In this document: positions 34,501 to 45,300 of the stretch, piece after piece
Layout: the number at the start of each line of letters is the position of its first letter
Position numbering within the stretch: the first letter of the stretch is position 1
Assembly: GCA_040954595.2 (NCBI GenBank)
Contig: CM082576.2
Coordinates: 13,082,001-13,146,000, forward strand
Source: Balanoglossus misakiensis
Taxonomy: Eukaryota; Hemichordata
Reading direction: 5' to 3'
DNA length: 64,000 bases
The notes under the pieces: model-generated
Databases searched by the model: none
What the model was told of the DNA's origin: nothing
What the model saw: the letters and a program-made list of their open reading frames with translations, nothing else
Made by a program: the position numbers and the translations under genes

Positions 34501-37068
34501 TCTCTGTCATATTCTTATACATGGCCTTTGCTGTATGGAAGGCAGTTTGAAGGATCCCATCTTCCTCCAGTTGTTCCTCAACAGCATTTTGTACCTGTCA
34601 GAAAAGAAAGAAGATATGTTTTAATTTTTTTTAAATTAATCAGAAAGGTAATTATTATGGAATACTATCAGTCATCTATCATACTGCTGTGTATGACTGA
34701 GCTTATCAGCTGACAATTTGAGGACAAGAGCAACTTGTAAAAGAAATAAATTTGAATTTGGGACTTCATTCTAGACCAAATGTTGCACTCTGAAACCACA
34801 CAGCACAAACATAAAAACTGTATCTTTTTTCTTACTTTGCATTCAGCCTGTTGTTCCAGTTCTTCCTTCTGCTTGTGGATTGTCTCCTCCATAGCAGAAA
34901 TCATTTCACGCTGACTTGCAAGATCATCCTCAGATGTGCTGATATTCGTCGTCGATGAATCTTTGGTCAGTTTCATAGGGACAGTGTCACTAGTGCTGCA
35001 AACTGCTTCATTTACACACGATGCTTCAACCAGTTCACTTTCAAGTTGATTGCTGCCAGTGGGAGTATCCTTAATCTCAGTCTTCAAAGTGTTGCTTTCA
35101 TTATTGGCAACATCTCCTGTTTGACAATTCACATGAATGTATTACTATCTTTCAAAGATAATGTATGCAGCTCTTTCAAACATATGTTTGAACATACGTA
35201 AATTCCTTGTATGATTATTGAACTAGATGACCCATTAAAACAGTACATTGAGCTTGTTTCAGTAAGTTGAACAACATTAATTGCTTATCAAAAGAAAATA
35301 CCCAAAATAATGTCAAAAAAGAATTTGAAACACACTGACCTTCTTCACTTCCGATACCACTGGAAGATGGGGACTGAATCAACTGCTTTTCCAACTCTTC
35401 CCTAAGAGCAATGCTCTCCTTAACACTTTCCCGTAGATTACAGCTCAGCTCTTCTACGATAACCAGTTCACACATCAAGGACTCTGTCTCCATGCAGTCA
35501 TACACAGGGCCAAAGGGTGGGCTATTCTCTACCATGTTGTTGTACATCACCTTCGCTGTATGGAAGGCAGTTTTAAGGATCTCAACTTCTTTCAGTTGTT
35601 CTTCCACAGCATTTTGTAACTGTCAGGAAAAAGGGAAAAGATATGTTTTAATTTTTTAAAGATTAAACAGAAAAATAATTTTATGTACAAAATGTAATAC
35701 TGTTTGTCATCCATCATAGCGGTGTATGTGTATGACTGAGCTTATCAGCTGACAATTTGAGGACAAATGCAATTTTCAAAAGAAATAAATTTGAATTTGG
35801 GACTTCATTCTAGATCTAATGTCGCATTTTGAAACTAGAACACAAGCACAAAAATTGTATCTTTTTCCTACCTTGCATTCAGCCTTTTGATCCAGTTCTT
35901 CCTTCTGCTTGTGGATTGTCTCCTCCATAGCAGACATCATTTTATGCTGACTTGCAAGATCATCCTGATCTTTCCTACAAAACAAAATGAAATCATGACA
36001 ATTTTCACTGGTGATAACATATTCAGACAGTATCTGTACAATTTTACACCAAACTAGGGCAATGCATACAACATTTGAATATGACGACGTAGATGAGTTC
36101 ATCAATTTTCCAGAAATTCCAAAATATAAATTTCCACTCACTTTGTCTCCATTAACAGTTGTTGGTTGGTGCTCAAAAGCTGCATAACACGCTTTTTTAA
36201 CTTGATGTTCTGATAGAAAGAAAAATCGAAACGGATGAAGTATACCAAAAACGGTTTGGAAAAAAAATGTGTGAACTGAAGCCAGTTGTTACAGTAGGCA
36301 TGAGATAGAGTTTTGAGCATATGTTGAGAATTGAACCTCTGGACTGTCCAGTGGTCAATATCACCGCATCATCTCTCAGGTCATGTTATATCAATTTTTC
36401 TTCTGAATAACGTAAACACATCATAATCGATCACAGCATAATGCAGTATAAGTTATCCTATTATAGCTGAAGTCCTAACTAGCTACTCCACTCTACCTCT
36501 TTCCAAAGCAGGTCTTTCTTTTGAACTAATGCCTTGAGCATGTCCATGGGATCCTAGAATTAAGATGAATAAAGCTATATGAGAACGTGCAAATTTCAGG
36601 TGGTGAAAATGGAGTTTGTATGAATTAGAGGTGTTCCTCAGATACTGATTGAGGAAATGATTGTTACGTGTAACTGATATATTGTCAGTGACTACCAAGT
36701 ACATGTATGGGTATATGTTTGACAAGCGCTTGTATAATGCCACTTACTTGACTGACATTGGCTTCGTTGCTGGTGTCCATCAACTCAAGACGCATCCGTT
36801 CAACCATACGGAAGATCATCTTCTTGAGTTTGAGATTTTCCTTTTTCAAGGAACTTTCCAACTGTGGAAAGAAAACAAAGTCAACACATTTTAACAGATA
36901 CAATACTGGAAATTCAAGCTAAGTACAGTAGGGACTGCTGCATTGTTTTGATATAAAATAGTAAACAATAAACAACACTTTACTTACTGGAACTAACATG
37001 TTGATATTCTGTGTATATGGTACGAGTACGTCTTCACAGAGTAAAATATGCGCAGTAGAAATAACACG
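28519..37068 (-). CDS. Large coiled-coil protein built from duplicated exons; family not recognised
   Basis: Exons in transcript order: 37068-36988, 36861-36748, 36553-36497, 36209-36142, 35974-35872, 35619-35340, 35116-34836, 34594-34327, 34115-33832, 33502-33235, 32967-32675, 32348-32081, 31824-29395, 29153-28972, 28701-28519. All phases match and total 5160 nt (1719 aa plus stop). The true start lies upstream, perhaps at 38643. The N-terminal part (HILLCEDVLVPYTQNI, then KKENLKLKKMIFRMVERM) is followed by repeated acidic and serine-rich blocks, then long coiled coils. A Ser/Pro-rich linker (PPGSPRVGRSSEHLHFGEF...TPSLTSSNSSLDSLPD) precedes a last coiled coil (QELNAKNENLKKQLARAV) and a C-terminal helical tail. 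No catalytic motif or membrane segment is seen. The pattern suggests a cytoskeletal or centrosomal scaffold with a phosphorylated linker, but that is inference. I cannot name the family. Confidence 0.75.
29395..31824 (-). CDS. 2.4-kb central exon of the coiled-coil gene
   Basis: This single 2430-nt exon starts like the duplicated type-2 exons (GDVANINKCESNTLKTEI) but does not stop where they do. It runs on into a 49-residue repeat array, then coiled coil with a 53-residue repeat, the Ser/Pro-rich linker and the final coiled coil. It ends at GATGATG|GTAAGT in phase 1. The structure suggests that an ancestral large exon donated its first part to the upstream duplicated units, or that the repeats fused to it. 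Confidence 0.75.
30190..30680 (-). repeat. 159-bp (53-residue) coiled-coil repeats, three copies
   Basis: Three successive blocks open with KMDD(V/M)K and contain DIEAELE...KAELR(D/E)SK and, in the first two, GLRFLYKQVHETT(A/T)EES. The first two units are 53 residues each and nearly identical; the third is diverged and shortened. Confidence 0.85.
31051..31578 (-). repeat. 147-bp (49-residue) tandem array with near-identical units
   Basis: Unit starts on the plus strand (CATCCTTGGGTGAGCTGTC) fall at 31051, 31198, 31345 and 31492, exactly 147 bp apart. Each encodes EMELNEAKIRSRTLRIRQPA followed by NQDSSPKDA; three units add DTVAAEMDSVPMLKQSIAQQ. Repeat bodies show essentially no base differences by eye, including third codon positions, so the array is young or homogenised. 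The period is a multiple of three, so copy number can change without frameshift. Confidence 0.92.
32081..35619 (-). repeat. Tandemly duplicated two-exon units of about 1.0-1.15 kb
   Basis: A type-1 exon (268-280 nt, phase 0 to 1, VQNAxEEQL...SSTSSGIGSEEG) and a type-2 exon (281-293 nt, phase 1 to 0, GDVAN...TPTGSNQLE...DDLASQREM..AMEET) alternate. Type 1 lies at 35619-35340, 34594-34327, 33502-33235 and 32348-32081. Type 2 lies at 35116-34836, 34115-33832, 32967-32675 and, fused, at 31824. The type-2 starts are 1001, 1148 and 1143 bp apart. The introns are also alike, and the two youngest type-1 exons differ at only two residues. The exon at 35974-35872 is a truncated type-2 relative. Confidence 0.88.
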
Positions 37069-38625
37069 CTGTGAAAAGAAAATATTAACAGTAAGATTAG
37101 ACAAACAGCCTCCTTTATGCTTTACAAAGAAACCTTCCTCAGTTAATTCCTCACTAAAACTACACAATAAAATAGAAGATGTCAACCTGATCAAAGGGAA
37201 CTGGATGCTTTGTCAAAAAGGATTTCCCATAATACAAAATAATCCCACAGTAAATTCATCCCTGTCATAAATCTATGATGTCCAAATTACCCAGAGATTG
37301 TAAACACCAAAAAAATAACTTCAACAACTTATGAAATCTTGTAAAACGATCCTTAGATTATGGACAAAGTATGCTAAACTCGCCTCAGTCAGCTTGTATG
37401 AGTCAGTGTTATGATGCACAGAATTTTGGAACATTAAATGGAACACTGCATTGTTACTGTTGCCATGATATCAGAATCATGTGACTTTATGCAAATCACA
37501 TGCTACAGAACTTTTTTCCCTAATTTGCATATGACAAGTTTATATTCTGATCAGCCACGAAAAACTGGCCAAATTTCACTGAATTAATTTCCTCAAACTT
37601 AACTGTGCCCATATTGACAGAAAAATTAAGTTTACATATTAAAATCAAACTTCAAAAATAAATATATGCCTGTAAGAACTAGAAAAAAAAACATATATTG
37701 ATTTCCCTTGTTAAATGTCAGTGAAAGAAGATGCAACCCATCCATGTTTGCTTGTTGAAAAGCATCTCAGTGACAGCCACACACAAATTTACAAGAACAG
37801 TGATTTCCAAAGCATCAGTAGATAGTATACTAAACATAAAACTTGAATGAAAAATGAAAACTTCAGAGAAAGTGTAAAATCGTCTAAGAAACTGGCTATT
37901 AAACGTGTCGTACCTGTTCAGCATATGGCTGTCAGTGTTGCTATGTACAAAACGTGGAACTTTAGAACACGGTTGCGATAGTATTTGCATGTCATGTGAC
38001 GAAATGCAAATCGCCGCAAAACTTTTTTCTTGTTCGTTTGCATAATGCATACGAGAACTTTGCAGGCTGTCTGCTTTTATGTGTCATTGTCCAACTAAAG
38101 TATCTGTAATATAAATAAAACGATTATAATAGCTAAATTGTAGGTCTAAGATTGGAAATTTGTCAAAAGATCGACTCACAATACTGAGTGATAGGCACTA
38201 TGGGTTATCGTTTCTGAAAAAATCATTGGTTCGCCGCTCAGAAGAAAGCACAAAAAACACTGAATGTGTTTCCTATGTTATTTCTCTCTGGGAATTTTAT
38301 GTTCTCTTATATTTTGGTCCACAACCAAAAATTCATACATAAATCCACAGACTTTTCATCATTTATGAGCCCTTAGGGAGAAAGTTCCTGTTACTCGGCG
38401 TTGTAACTTCATATATGAACAATGAGTCGAGTCAGATGTAAAAATGTGAAAAAATGGTCTCGCACAAAATCTTGGAAAAACATACCCGCAAATGCTACCA
38501 GGGAACGCGTTATGGTCTCCTAAGATCAGGTAATCCATTACTTGACTGCCGGTGGAAATATGTCCGGAAAACATGTCAAAAGTTGTGGTGGATATGGAAA
38601 GTGAACAAAACGGTCGTTCTGTTAC
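37069..38625 (-). other. Probable first intron of the coiled-coil gene
   Basis: No convincing exon is seen. It contains two diverged copies of a segment of about 130 bp (37403-37532 and 37932-38047), both keeping octamer words ATGCAAAT and ATTTGCAT. The first intron is assigned only if the tentative start exon at 38626-38643 is right. Confidence 0.4.
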
Positions 38626-38643
38626 CAAGGCATTTGCCGCCAT
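38626..38643 (-). CDS. Tentative first coding exon of the coiled-coil gene
   Basis: On the minus strand CCAACATGGCGGC gives an excellent start context that also matches the YY1-type element often found over start codons of housekeeping genes. The six codons MAANAL end at TTG|GTAACA in phase 0, the phase needed by the exon at 37068. The donor is only fair. The open frame continues beyond it, so a longer exon with another donor is possible. Confidence 0.35.
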
Positions 38644-38786
38644 GTTGGATGCACGTATAAACTCACGCATGTGCACTACTGCTGTTGTCTGCGGATTTCG
38701 ATACATTCATTTTGATACATTCTGTCTGATTAAAATCGGACGTAGAGTACGGCGACGTTTTTTAACTTTTTACGCAGCATTTTCTT

Positions 38787-38814
38787 ATGCTGTCGCTTCA
38801 CACTGCGACAGCAT
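38787..38814. repeat. Perfect 10-bp hairpin upstream of the coiled-coil gene
   Basis: ATGCTGTCGC and GCGACAGCAT flank an 8-nt loop. The site is about 150 bp upstream of the tentative start codon, so it could be a protein-binding palindrome; function unknown. Confidence 0.5.
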
Positions 38815-39080
38815 GACATAATACCTCGTAAAAACGCGTAAGTAAGAGACGTTACCGTACTCCACATCCGAGTTTCATAATCATTTGTCAGTCAAACAGT
38901 ACCGAACTAAAAACTTATATTTTTTTGTTATAAAGCTCAGTATATAATATACAGGCCTATATGACTGTTTTACCCTGATTGGTTGCTCTACTAAAAATTG
39001 GAAATAAAAGTTTCATTAATTAACCCCATCAAAACCACTTTAAAAACTACACCTTCTGGACAAATAAAATTTAAAATGTT

Positions 39081-39086
39081 TTTATT
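39081..39086 (-). terminator. Poly(A) signal candidate for MRPL48
   Basis: The plus strand reads TTTATT, which is AATAAA on the minus strand, about 410 nt past the MRPL48 stop codon. Another lies near 39164. It implies a 3' UTR covering 39498 down to about 39065. Confidence 0.5.
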
Positions 39087-39461
39087 CAACGTGAAAACTT
39101 TCTTTGAAAATATACACCACAAATGTTGACTGTTGTTTGTTTCATGCTTTATCACAGCATTTATTTATTGCATCCTGTCATGAAAATTTCATCCATGCTG
39201 ATCAGACACAAAGTGAAGAAACCTTTCTCAGTAGTGTGAGTGAGTACAAAAGACTGCTGCACTGTAGGAGGAAATGGAGGAGAGTATTTGCCACTGATAA
39301 GGTCCTCTTGTAACCACAGTTACCCAGATCACCTGCGTCGCTTTGTGAAAATGTCATCAGACTCTCTGGTACTCTCAAAGACTTCAGCTTTATGCCAGCA
39401 ATGATCCACAACTTTCTTAAACACTTTCCTCTGTGGACCCTGCATTGTTCCAGTTGTTAAG

Positions 39462-39481
39462 TTTGGGGGGGGGGGGGGGGG
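39462..39481. repeat. Poly(G) run
   Basis: An uninterrupted run of about 18-20 G lies immediately downstream of the MRPL48 stop codon, on the 3' UTR side. Similar runs occur at 44350-44366, 57308-57320 and 58422-58436. Read errors are likely at such sites. Confidence 0.8.
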
Positions 39482-39498
39482 TCAAAGTTCGAAGACTA

Positions 39499-41496
39499 TT
39501 ACAGCATCCATTCTGGAATCTCTCTCTTTATGAATCTGTCTTCATAGTGTTCATCTGTGTGCTGCAAGTACAGAAGAGAATAGAAGTTGAATCTCCATCA
39601 ACAAACGATGATAGTTCATTGTCAACAACATCCAACAACAAAGCATAGCATTTCTGTTCTATTCTTCAAATGAGTGACTGGTTCACATCTGTACAGATGG
39701 TCTATGTAGATTTACCCATGTTATGAAAGTGTGCCACAATTTTTTTGAACACTGTCACATCTGCCAAAGGAAAACAACAAACTAGGAAGGATTAATGTTT
39801 AAGATACTTTTCTGCATGTTTGACCTACCTCCTCAAGTTTGACCTTGACCCCTTGGGGCATATTCAGCTGCACAAGTTCAAGAAACACAGGTGCTTTTGT
39901 TGCAATTAAGTCATTTACCTGGAGGAAAAGAAAATGACAGTGACACACTCTTCATCAAACTGAGTCTAATCCAGGCCAGGTTTTTCTGTGGAGGATTGAT
40001 CTCAAATTTTCTCATGAGAAAAATACCGTGGGGGAAATGCTAGTGACTTTGACAGAAAGAAAACTTATGTATCCAGATACTTTTCACATAGATATAAATA
40101 GTCAGTTGGTTAAGGCTGGCCTCATGACTTCAGTGAAAGTTGTTGGGGGAAGCTTTCATTTTTTATAAGACCAGTTCTACAATTTTTTTTTCTTACACAT
40201 CTTTGACTCTTTATGGGCCCGGGGGTACTGTAACTGAATGAATAAGGAACAAGGAAGAAAAGTGGAGCTCTAACTAGTCGGAATATTTCTGTAAGGATAT
40301 CATTGATAATGACCTGAAATTTGCAACTTACCTGAACCACTCTTTCATATGTCTTGAGTGTAAAATCTCTGGGTTTCTTTATAGTACCTGGCCTCTGTAG
40401 AGTCTGTACAACAACTGTTTTTGTGGGCAGTGCATAGCTGAAATTAAGATTACAATGTGTACATTCTATATAAAATGAATTTACATTGAAATCAGTTGTG
40501 ACTCACAGGATTTTTTCTGACTTGTTGGCTGACAATAACTCACAATTCACAATATCTGCCAATTCCAGTGTAAAGAAACTACCAGTAATGAATATTACTT
40601 CACATCCCATGCAATTTGCACAGCTCACCTGTCCGAAATCTCAATATCTAAATTGTGAGCCATGTTGTGAAGATGCTGCGCGTAGTGCTCTACCACTGTA
40701 CAGTCGTGACCTGTGACCCTGACATTGAATGTTGGGTAGATGTACTTTGTGTCCTCAAAAACCTGAAAAGAGACACCTGACATGTAAGTGATAGAGACAT
40801 TTTAGAGAATGAATACACTACAACTAATCCTGTTAGTGATGCAAGTCATAAATCAGCAATGGCACATCACACAACACACAAATATCATGAACTGGGGGGT
40901 TCAGTTTTCACCAACTATCACACATATACAATTCCTTACCTCTTCAGTACTTTGACTGTAGTGTGAACTCTGAGGTAATAACCATGGTAACCTGTTTTGA
41001 AAGAACACATAAAGCCAACTATGGTATGAATCATAATAGTAATGATGATGATGATGATATGATTTTTACTCACGTTCATATTCACGATCATAAAGACTGA
41101 CACGCATTAAAAAATCTGGATGACCCCCAGGCTGAGGCGGACAAACTGACCACGTCGCCCAGCAGTTCAGTTTATTTAATAGTTGCAATAATCACAGGCA
41201 CAAGAATCACACTGACTATAGCCTGATTCAACATGTGTGATTCCTGCGCCTGTGGCAATAATTGTAGCCTTGGTGGCTGGATCGCGCTGATGCCACCCAA
41301 CCAACCCCAACAATTTACCAAGGCTACAGTTCGGTAGCTCGAGGTTTTGCCTTGGTTTCTGGTTAGACCGTAGACGGCAAAACCAGATCGACCCTGCAGC
41401 TACATGCGTGTAGATATCACCTGGTATGAACATTTACCTCGTCACTTGACCATGTTGATGACATCCAACAAATGTCCTAACTAACCGTCGTAGCAT
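39499..41496 (-). CDS. MRPL48: Mitochondrial large-subunit ribosomal protein mL48
   Basis: Exons in transcript order: 41496-41438, 40991-40940, 40762-40629, 40437-40332, 39918-39829, 39561-39499. They total 504 nt, giving 167 aa (human about 212, mostly a shorter N-terminus here). The start ATG opens an Arg-rich stretch, MLRRLVRTFVG, fitting a mitochondrial presequence. The uS10-like domain shows FNVRVTGHDCTVVEHYAQHL, SYALPTKTVVVQ, KTYERVVQV, FLELVQLNMPQGVKVK and the tail EEHTDEHYEDRF, each lining up with the human protein (for example SYAMPTKT, HERVVQ, EHTEEDFKGRF). The last coding exon is only 63 nt and is easily missed. The gene is head-to-head with DPP3 across about 460 bp. Confidence 0.9.
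41183..41384. repeat. Cluster of three consecutive hairpins in MRPL48 intron 1
   Basis: Stem 1 pairs TTGCAATAATCACAGGCACA and onward (41183-41212) with GTGTGATTCCTGCGCCTG and onward (41235-41264), with few mismatches. Stem 2 pairs TGTAGCCTTGGT (41263-41274) perfectly with ACCAAGGCTACA (41317-41328). Stem 3 pairs GGTTTTGCC (41343-41351) with GGCAAAACC (41376-41384). No known family is recognised; a compound foldback element or a structured RNA are both possible. Confidence 0.6.
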
Positions 41497-41957
41497 ATTT
41501 GATGATTTTGTTTGCGTCCTCGGTGATCGTTCTTGAATTACAAGTCTTCGCTGGTAAAACTAGTGATGGTGAATTGCGGCACGCAAGCTATAACGCTGTC
41601 AAAAACCTTCTGCTGCACGTCTCGAATCGTTTCGCATATGGCCGCAAGGTCAAAGGTCAAACCGGATGATACAGCTGAAAGTCTACTTTTTTCACGGTAA
41701 ATTTCACTATTTTTTATAGCTAGAATGAAGAATAAATATCAAAATATGTGGGTTAGTCGATCGATAACGTTGTTTCTCTGTTTTTTCTTTAAAAAAATAA
41801 TATTTTTTTCAGCCTCGTTATGACATTTAATGTTGCTTGCTGTGTCATCCCAGGTCACCAAAAGCACGTCTGCATACATACCTGGTGCTGACGCCTGTCC
41901 GATACAGTCTGGTGTCTTGTTCGTCCGTAGGTGAAAGATAAGGGCTTTTCAACAACG
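41497..41957. promoter_or_regulatory. Divergent promoter of MRPL48 and DPP3
   Basis: About 460 bp separate the two start codons. A perfect DR1 element (AGGTCA-A-AGGTCA, 41647-41659) lies near the middle; DR1 is the classic site for HNF4/RXR-type nuclear receptors. A TTTTTTTCAG acceptor near 41812 and a weak one before 41931 suggest a non-coding first DPP3 exon with a 5' UTR intron. No clear TATA box. Confidence 0.55.
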
Positions 41958-42328
41958 ATGGCTGACTCACAGTTCATAATACCCAACGGTGTACCCGTTG
42001 CTAATTTAGATTGCAGAGTGGCTTTCAATGGACTGACTGTCAAAGAGAAATTGTATGCCCACTTTCTGGCTCAGGGATCCTGGGAAGGTGGTCTCATCGT
42101 TCTCTTTCAAACTTCGGCTGAGTCGCCCACAATCTTTCTCCTGCTCCAAAAACTCTTCAAGTCGCAGGCCGTATCTGAGCTGGAAAAGGCTGCGTTGGAG
42201 GCAGATAATGGCCCAACCAAAGAAGAATTTGAGGTAAATTGTACTACAACTATTGAGTATGGTGATAAAAAGTGATTTATTTTGGTTGCAGATATATGTA
42301 TGTGTTGATGCATTGTTATGTTGACAAT

Positions 42329-42373
<45 letters not shown>

Positions 42374-45300
42374 TGAAATGCAACTTGTTAAAATCAGAAT
42401 AAACTGTAAGTGTAGTCTTGTGCAAAATTGTAAGTAATTGACAAGTAAATCTTTTCATTATTTTGTTTTTACACCTCAGGCCTTATTGACATATGCAGCA
42501 GCATTTTATTCCAATAGTGGTAACTACAAATCTTTTGGTGATTCAAAATTTGTACCAAACCTGCCAAAGGTAAGCATCTACTGGTATACAAGTAGCCTTG
42601 GGTACAGGTTTATGTGTTCCCGGCTGTGTAACGCCGGGAACACACAGGCTTGCTCGCAGGGCTATACTCATATAAGGAATTGAGATTAAGTTTTAATAAG
42701 GGTGATATATTTCCAAAAATGTTATAGCGATAAATAACTACCGGTATATCACTCCCCACCATTCTTTGCAATGAACAATTTTGGAAAATGGAAGAAGTAA
42801 GTTGACCATAGTCCCTGGATCGAGGGACTATGATTTGACCAAACTATGTTGGTGATAGAGTAAACTACACTTCTGGCTTCAAAATGAAACTGAAAATACC
42901 AAGGAGAAGGCCTACGTGACAATAGACATGTTTGTGTTCAATAGCCTATGTGACCAAGCAGACATTGTGTTGGTGTCAAGGAATTCAAGTTTTGACATGT
43001 GTTGTTATGGGACACTGTTATGTGAATGCCGTTGCTATCAAGTGGAAATTATATTTAAATTAATCATTGCATCTGTTGAGGACAAAGGTTAGAACTGATG
43101 CAGGCCAATGACATGTTACTGAAATCTTATTCCATCGAAAGTGAAAGAACCCCTCCGTCATATGTATTACATGTATTATGTCATCATAATATATTGTGGG
43201 CTATAATAAATAATAAAGTGCAGATGTTTAGAAAATACAGGAAATCTTTCAACAGAATATTTCACACTTACCAATAGTGGGTCTTTTTGTCTGACTTAAA
43301 GTTATATAGTCACCTCCAATTTACATATCGCCATATATAGGTGAAATGGCGTATTTGAGTGTTCTAAAGAACGCTTTATTTTCGCGTGTGCCACCCACTG
43401 AAAATCTGTGATTGGTTAGATCTCGATTTACCATGGTAACTGTGGCTAAATTTGTATAGGTGACCGTATACCTTTAAGTGTTATGAACCCTACTGCTTGT
43501 AACATGACAGCTTCAGGTTAAGTTTGGTGGAAGGTACTGAAATTTGAAAAAAGAACGAATTTAGTCTGTTGGTGGGGTTTAACCTTTCCTTTTAGAAATT
43601 GTGTGGGTGAAAAACTTTTTGTACAAAAAGCCAGCTCCTTAGGTGACCATAATTCATATTTCAAACTTGCTTTTTTTGTCTTCAGGAGAAATTTTATTCT
43701 GTAATAACGTCCAGCAAAGGTTACCAGGAAAACAAGGACGAGTTTGAAGAGTTGTGGAGTGCCTGTAACCAATCATTGTATTCCCTCAGTGACAGAGAGA
43801 AAGAACTTGGTTTGGGAGATAAGGTAGGAAACTAGAGGAGTCATTGATCATTTTGTCTCCTTGCCTTTATCAACTATGTGGGGTTGGTTTTGATGTATAC
43901 ATGTATATCCTCGTAAGTCGTTGGACTCTGATACAGAGAATTATTGCATGAACGAATTCCATACTTTACGGCAAGTGAAGAGAATGATATAATACTGAAT
44001 AAGCTTAATTCTCACCAATCGTATGTTAGAATGTTGAAATAGTGGAAACTGCATTTCTGGCATACATACATGTAATGCATCATAACACACTTCCTGTGCC
44101 AAAGAGCCTAGTGGCAGTGCCTTACAAAATAAAAATAAGGGGAAAAGATCTAAAATCATTTTATCCTGTGTTTGCATCACAGGGTATCACCACCTATTTC
44201 TCAAGCAATTGTACAGTGAAAGATGCTGAGAAAGCCGGGGAATTTATGAATAGCAAGGTAGGTTACTTTCAGAAAGTCTCTCTGAATCCTGCCCTAATTA
44301 GTGCATAATGTTAAATGTGTTTTTTTAAAGCTTACTGTTGCCAGTTGTATGGGGGGGGGGGGGGGCACTCTGGTGGTGATGACTTCGACAAACTTAAATC
44401 ATCACAGAGCACTTCAGTTTTGCAAGTTTTTTTGAAGGCGTTATCTCTCATTGTCAGAGGCACCCGGCAGAACAATTCAAGTTCTCTGCTCGTTCTTTTA
44501 GACAGTTTTATTTTGATGCATTTAGTGAAGCGAAAATGATCTATCGATTCATTGTCAATGGAGGCAGTCACTGACAAAAATGTATCTGCAGATTGATCAC
44601 CCCTATTGCCACTTAACTTGAGATCCAGTATTAATCATGTGTTTTATCTTGTACAGGATATCAGCCCATACAACACTCGACTGTTTAAAACTGTGGATGC
44701 CAGCGGGGCTGTAGTCTATGAAGTCAGGCTAGCATCATCTCTTACCACAGGTAAACATTTAAAACAGAGGCCCCATTGTCAGACCCACATCTGAGCAAGT
44801 TCTCCGTGTTGTGTCGGCAAGCAAGTCTGAAAGTGGTGTGTGATAATGTGAAAAAGTGGTTGATATTGAGCAGGACAAAATACTCGTTTGACAAACACTG
44901 CCCTTATTGGTAAAATTTTATTGCAATTAAAACACTTGTCAAATATGGTTTGGGAAGCATGTGTGTAATGAATGATACTTTCCTTGATAGATGAGCTGGT
45001 GGAGGAGGTTGAGAAGAGCAACGTGTGTGGTACGTACAACTTTGAAGGACAGATCTTCAAAGTGACCAGAGGGGACTATGCACCCCTGATGGCCAGAATG
45101 AATGATAACCTGAAACTGGCTAAGGTGGGTGTGGCTCACAGCCAACTGTAATTTGTTTACTTTGTGGAATATTTCTGAAATTTTAGTGGCTGAAATACAC
45201 ATTGAGGATTGGAAAGTACCAGGTAATTTATAAAATTATGAATAATTGCAATCACATCCATAATTCTGTTACCCCCTTTTCTTCATCACTGGTAGCTGTA

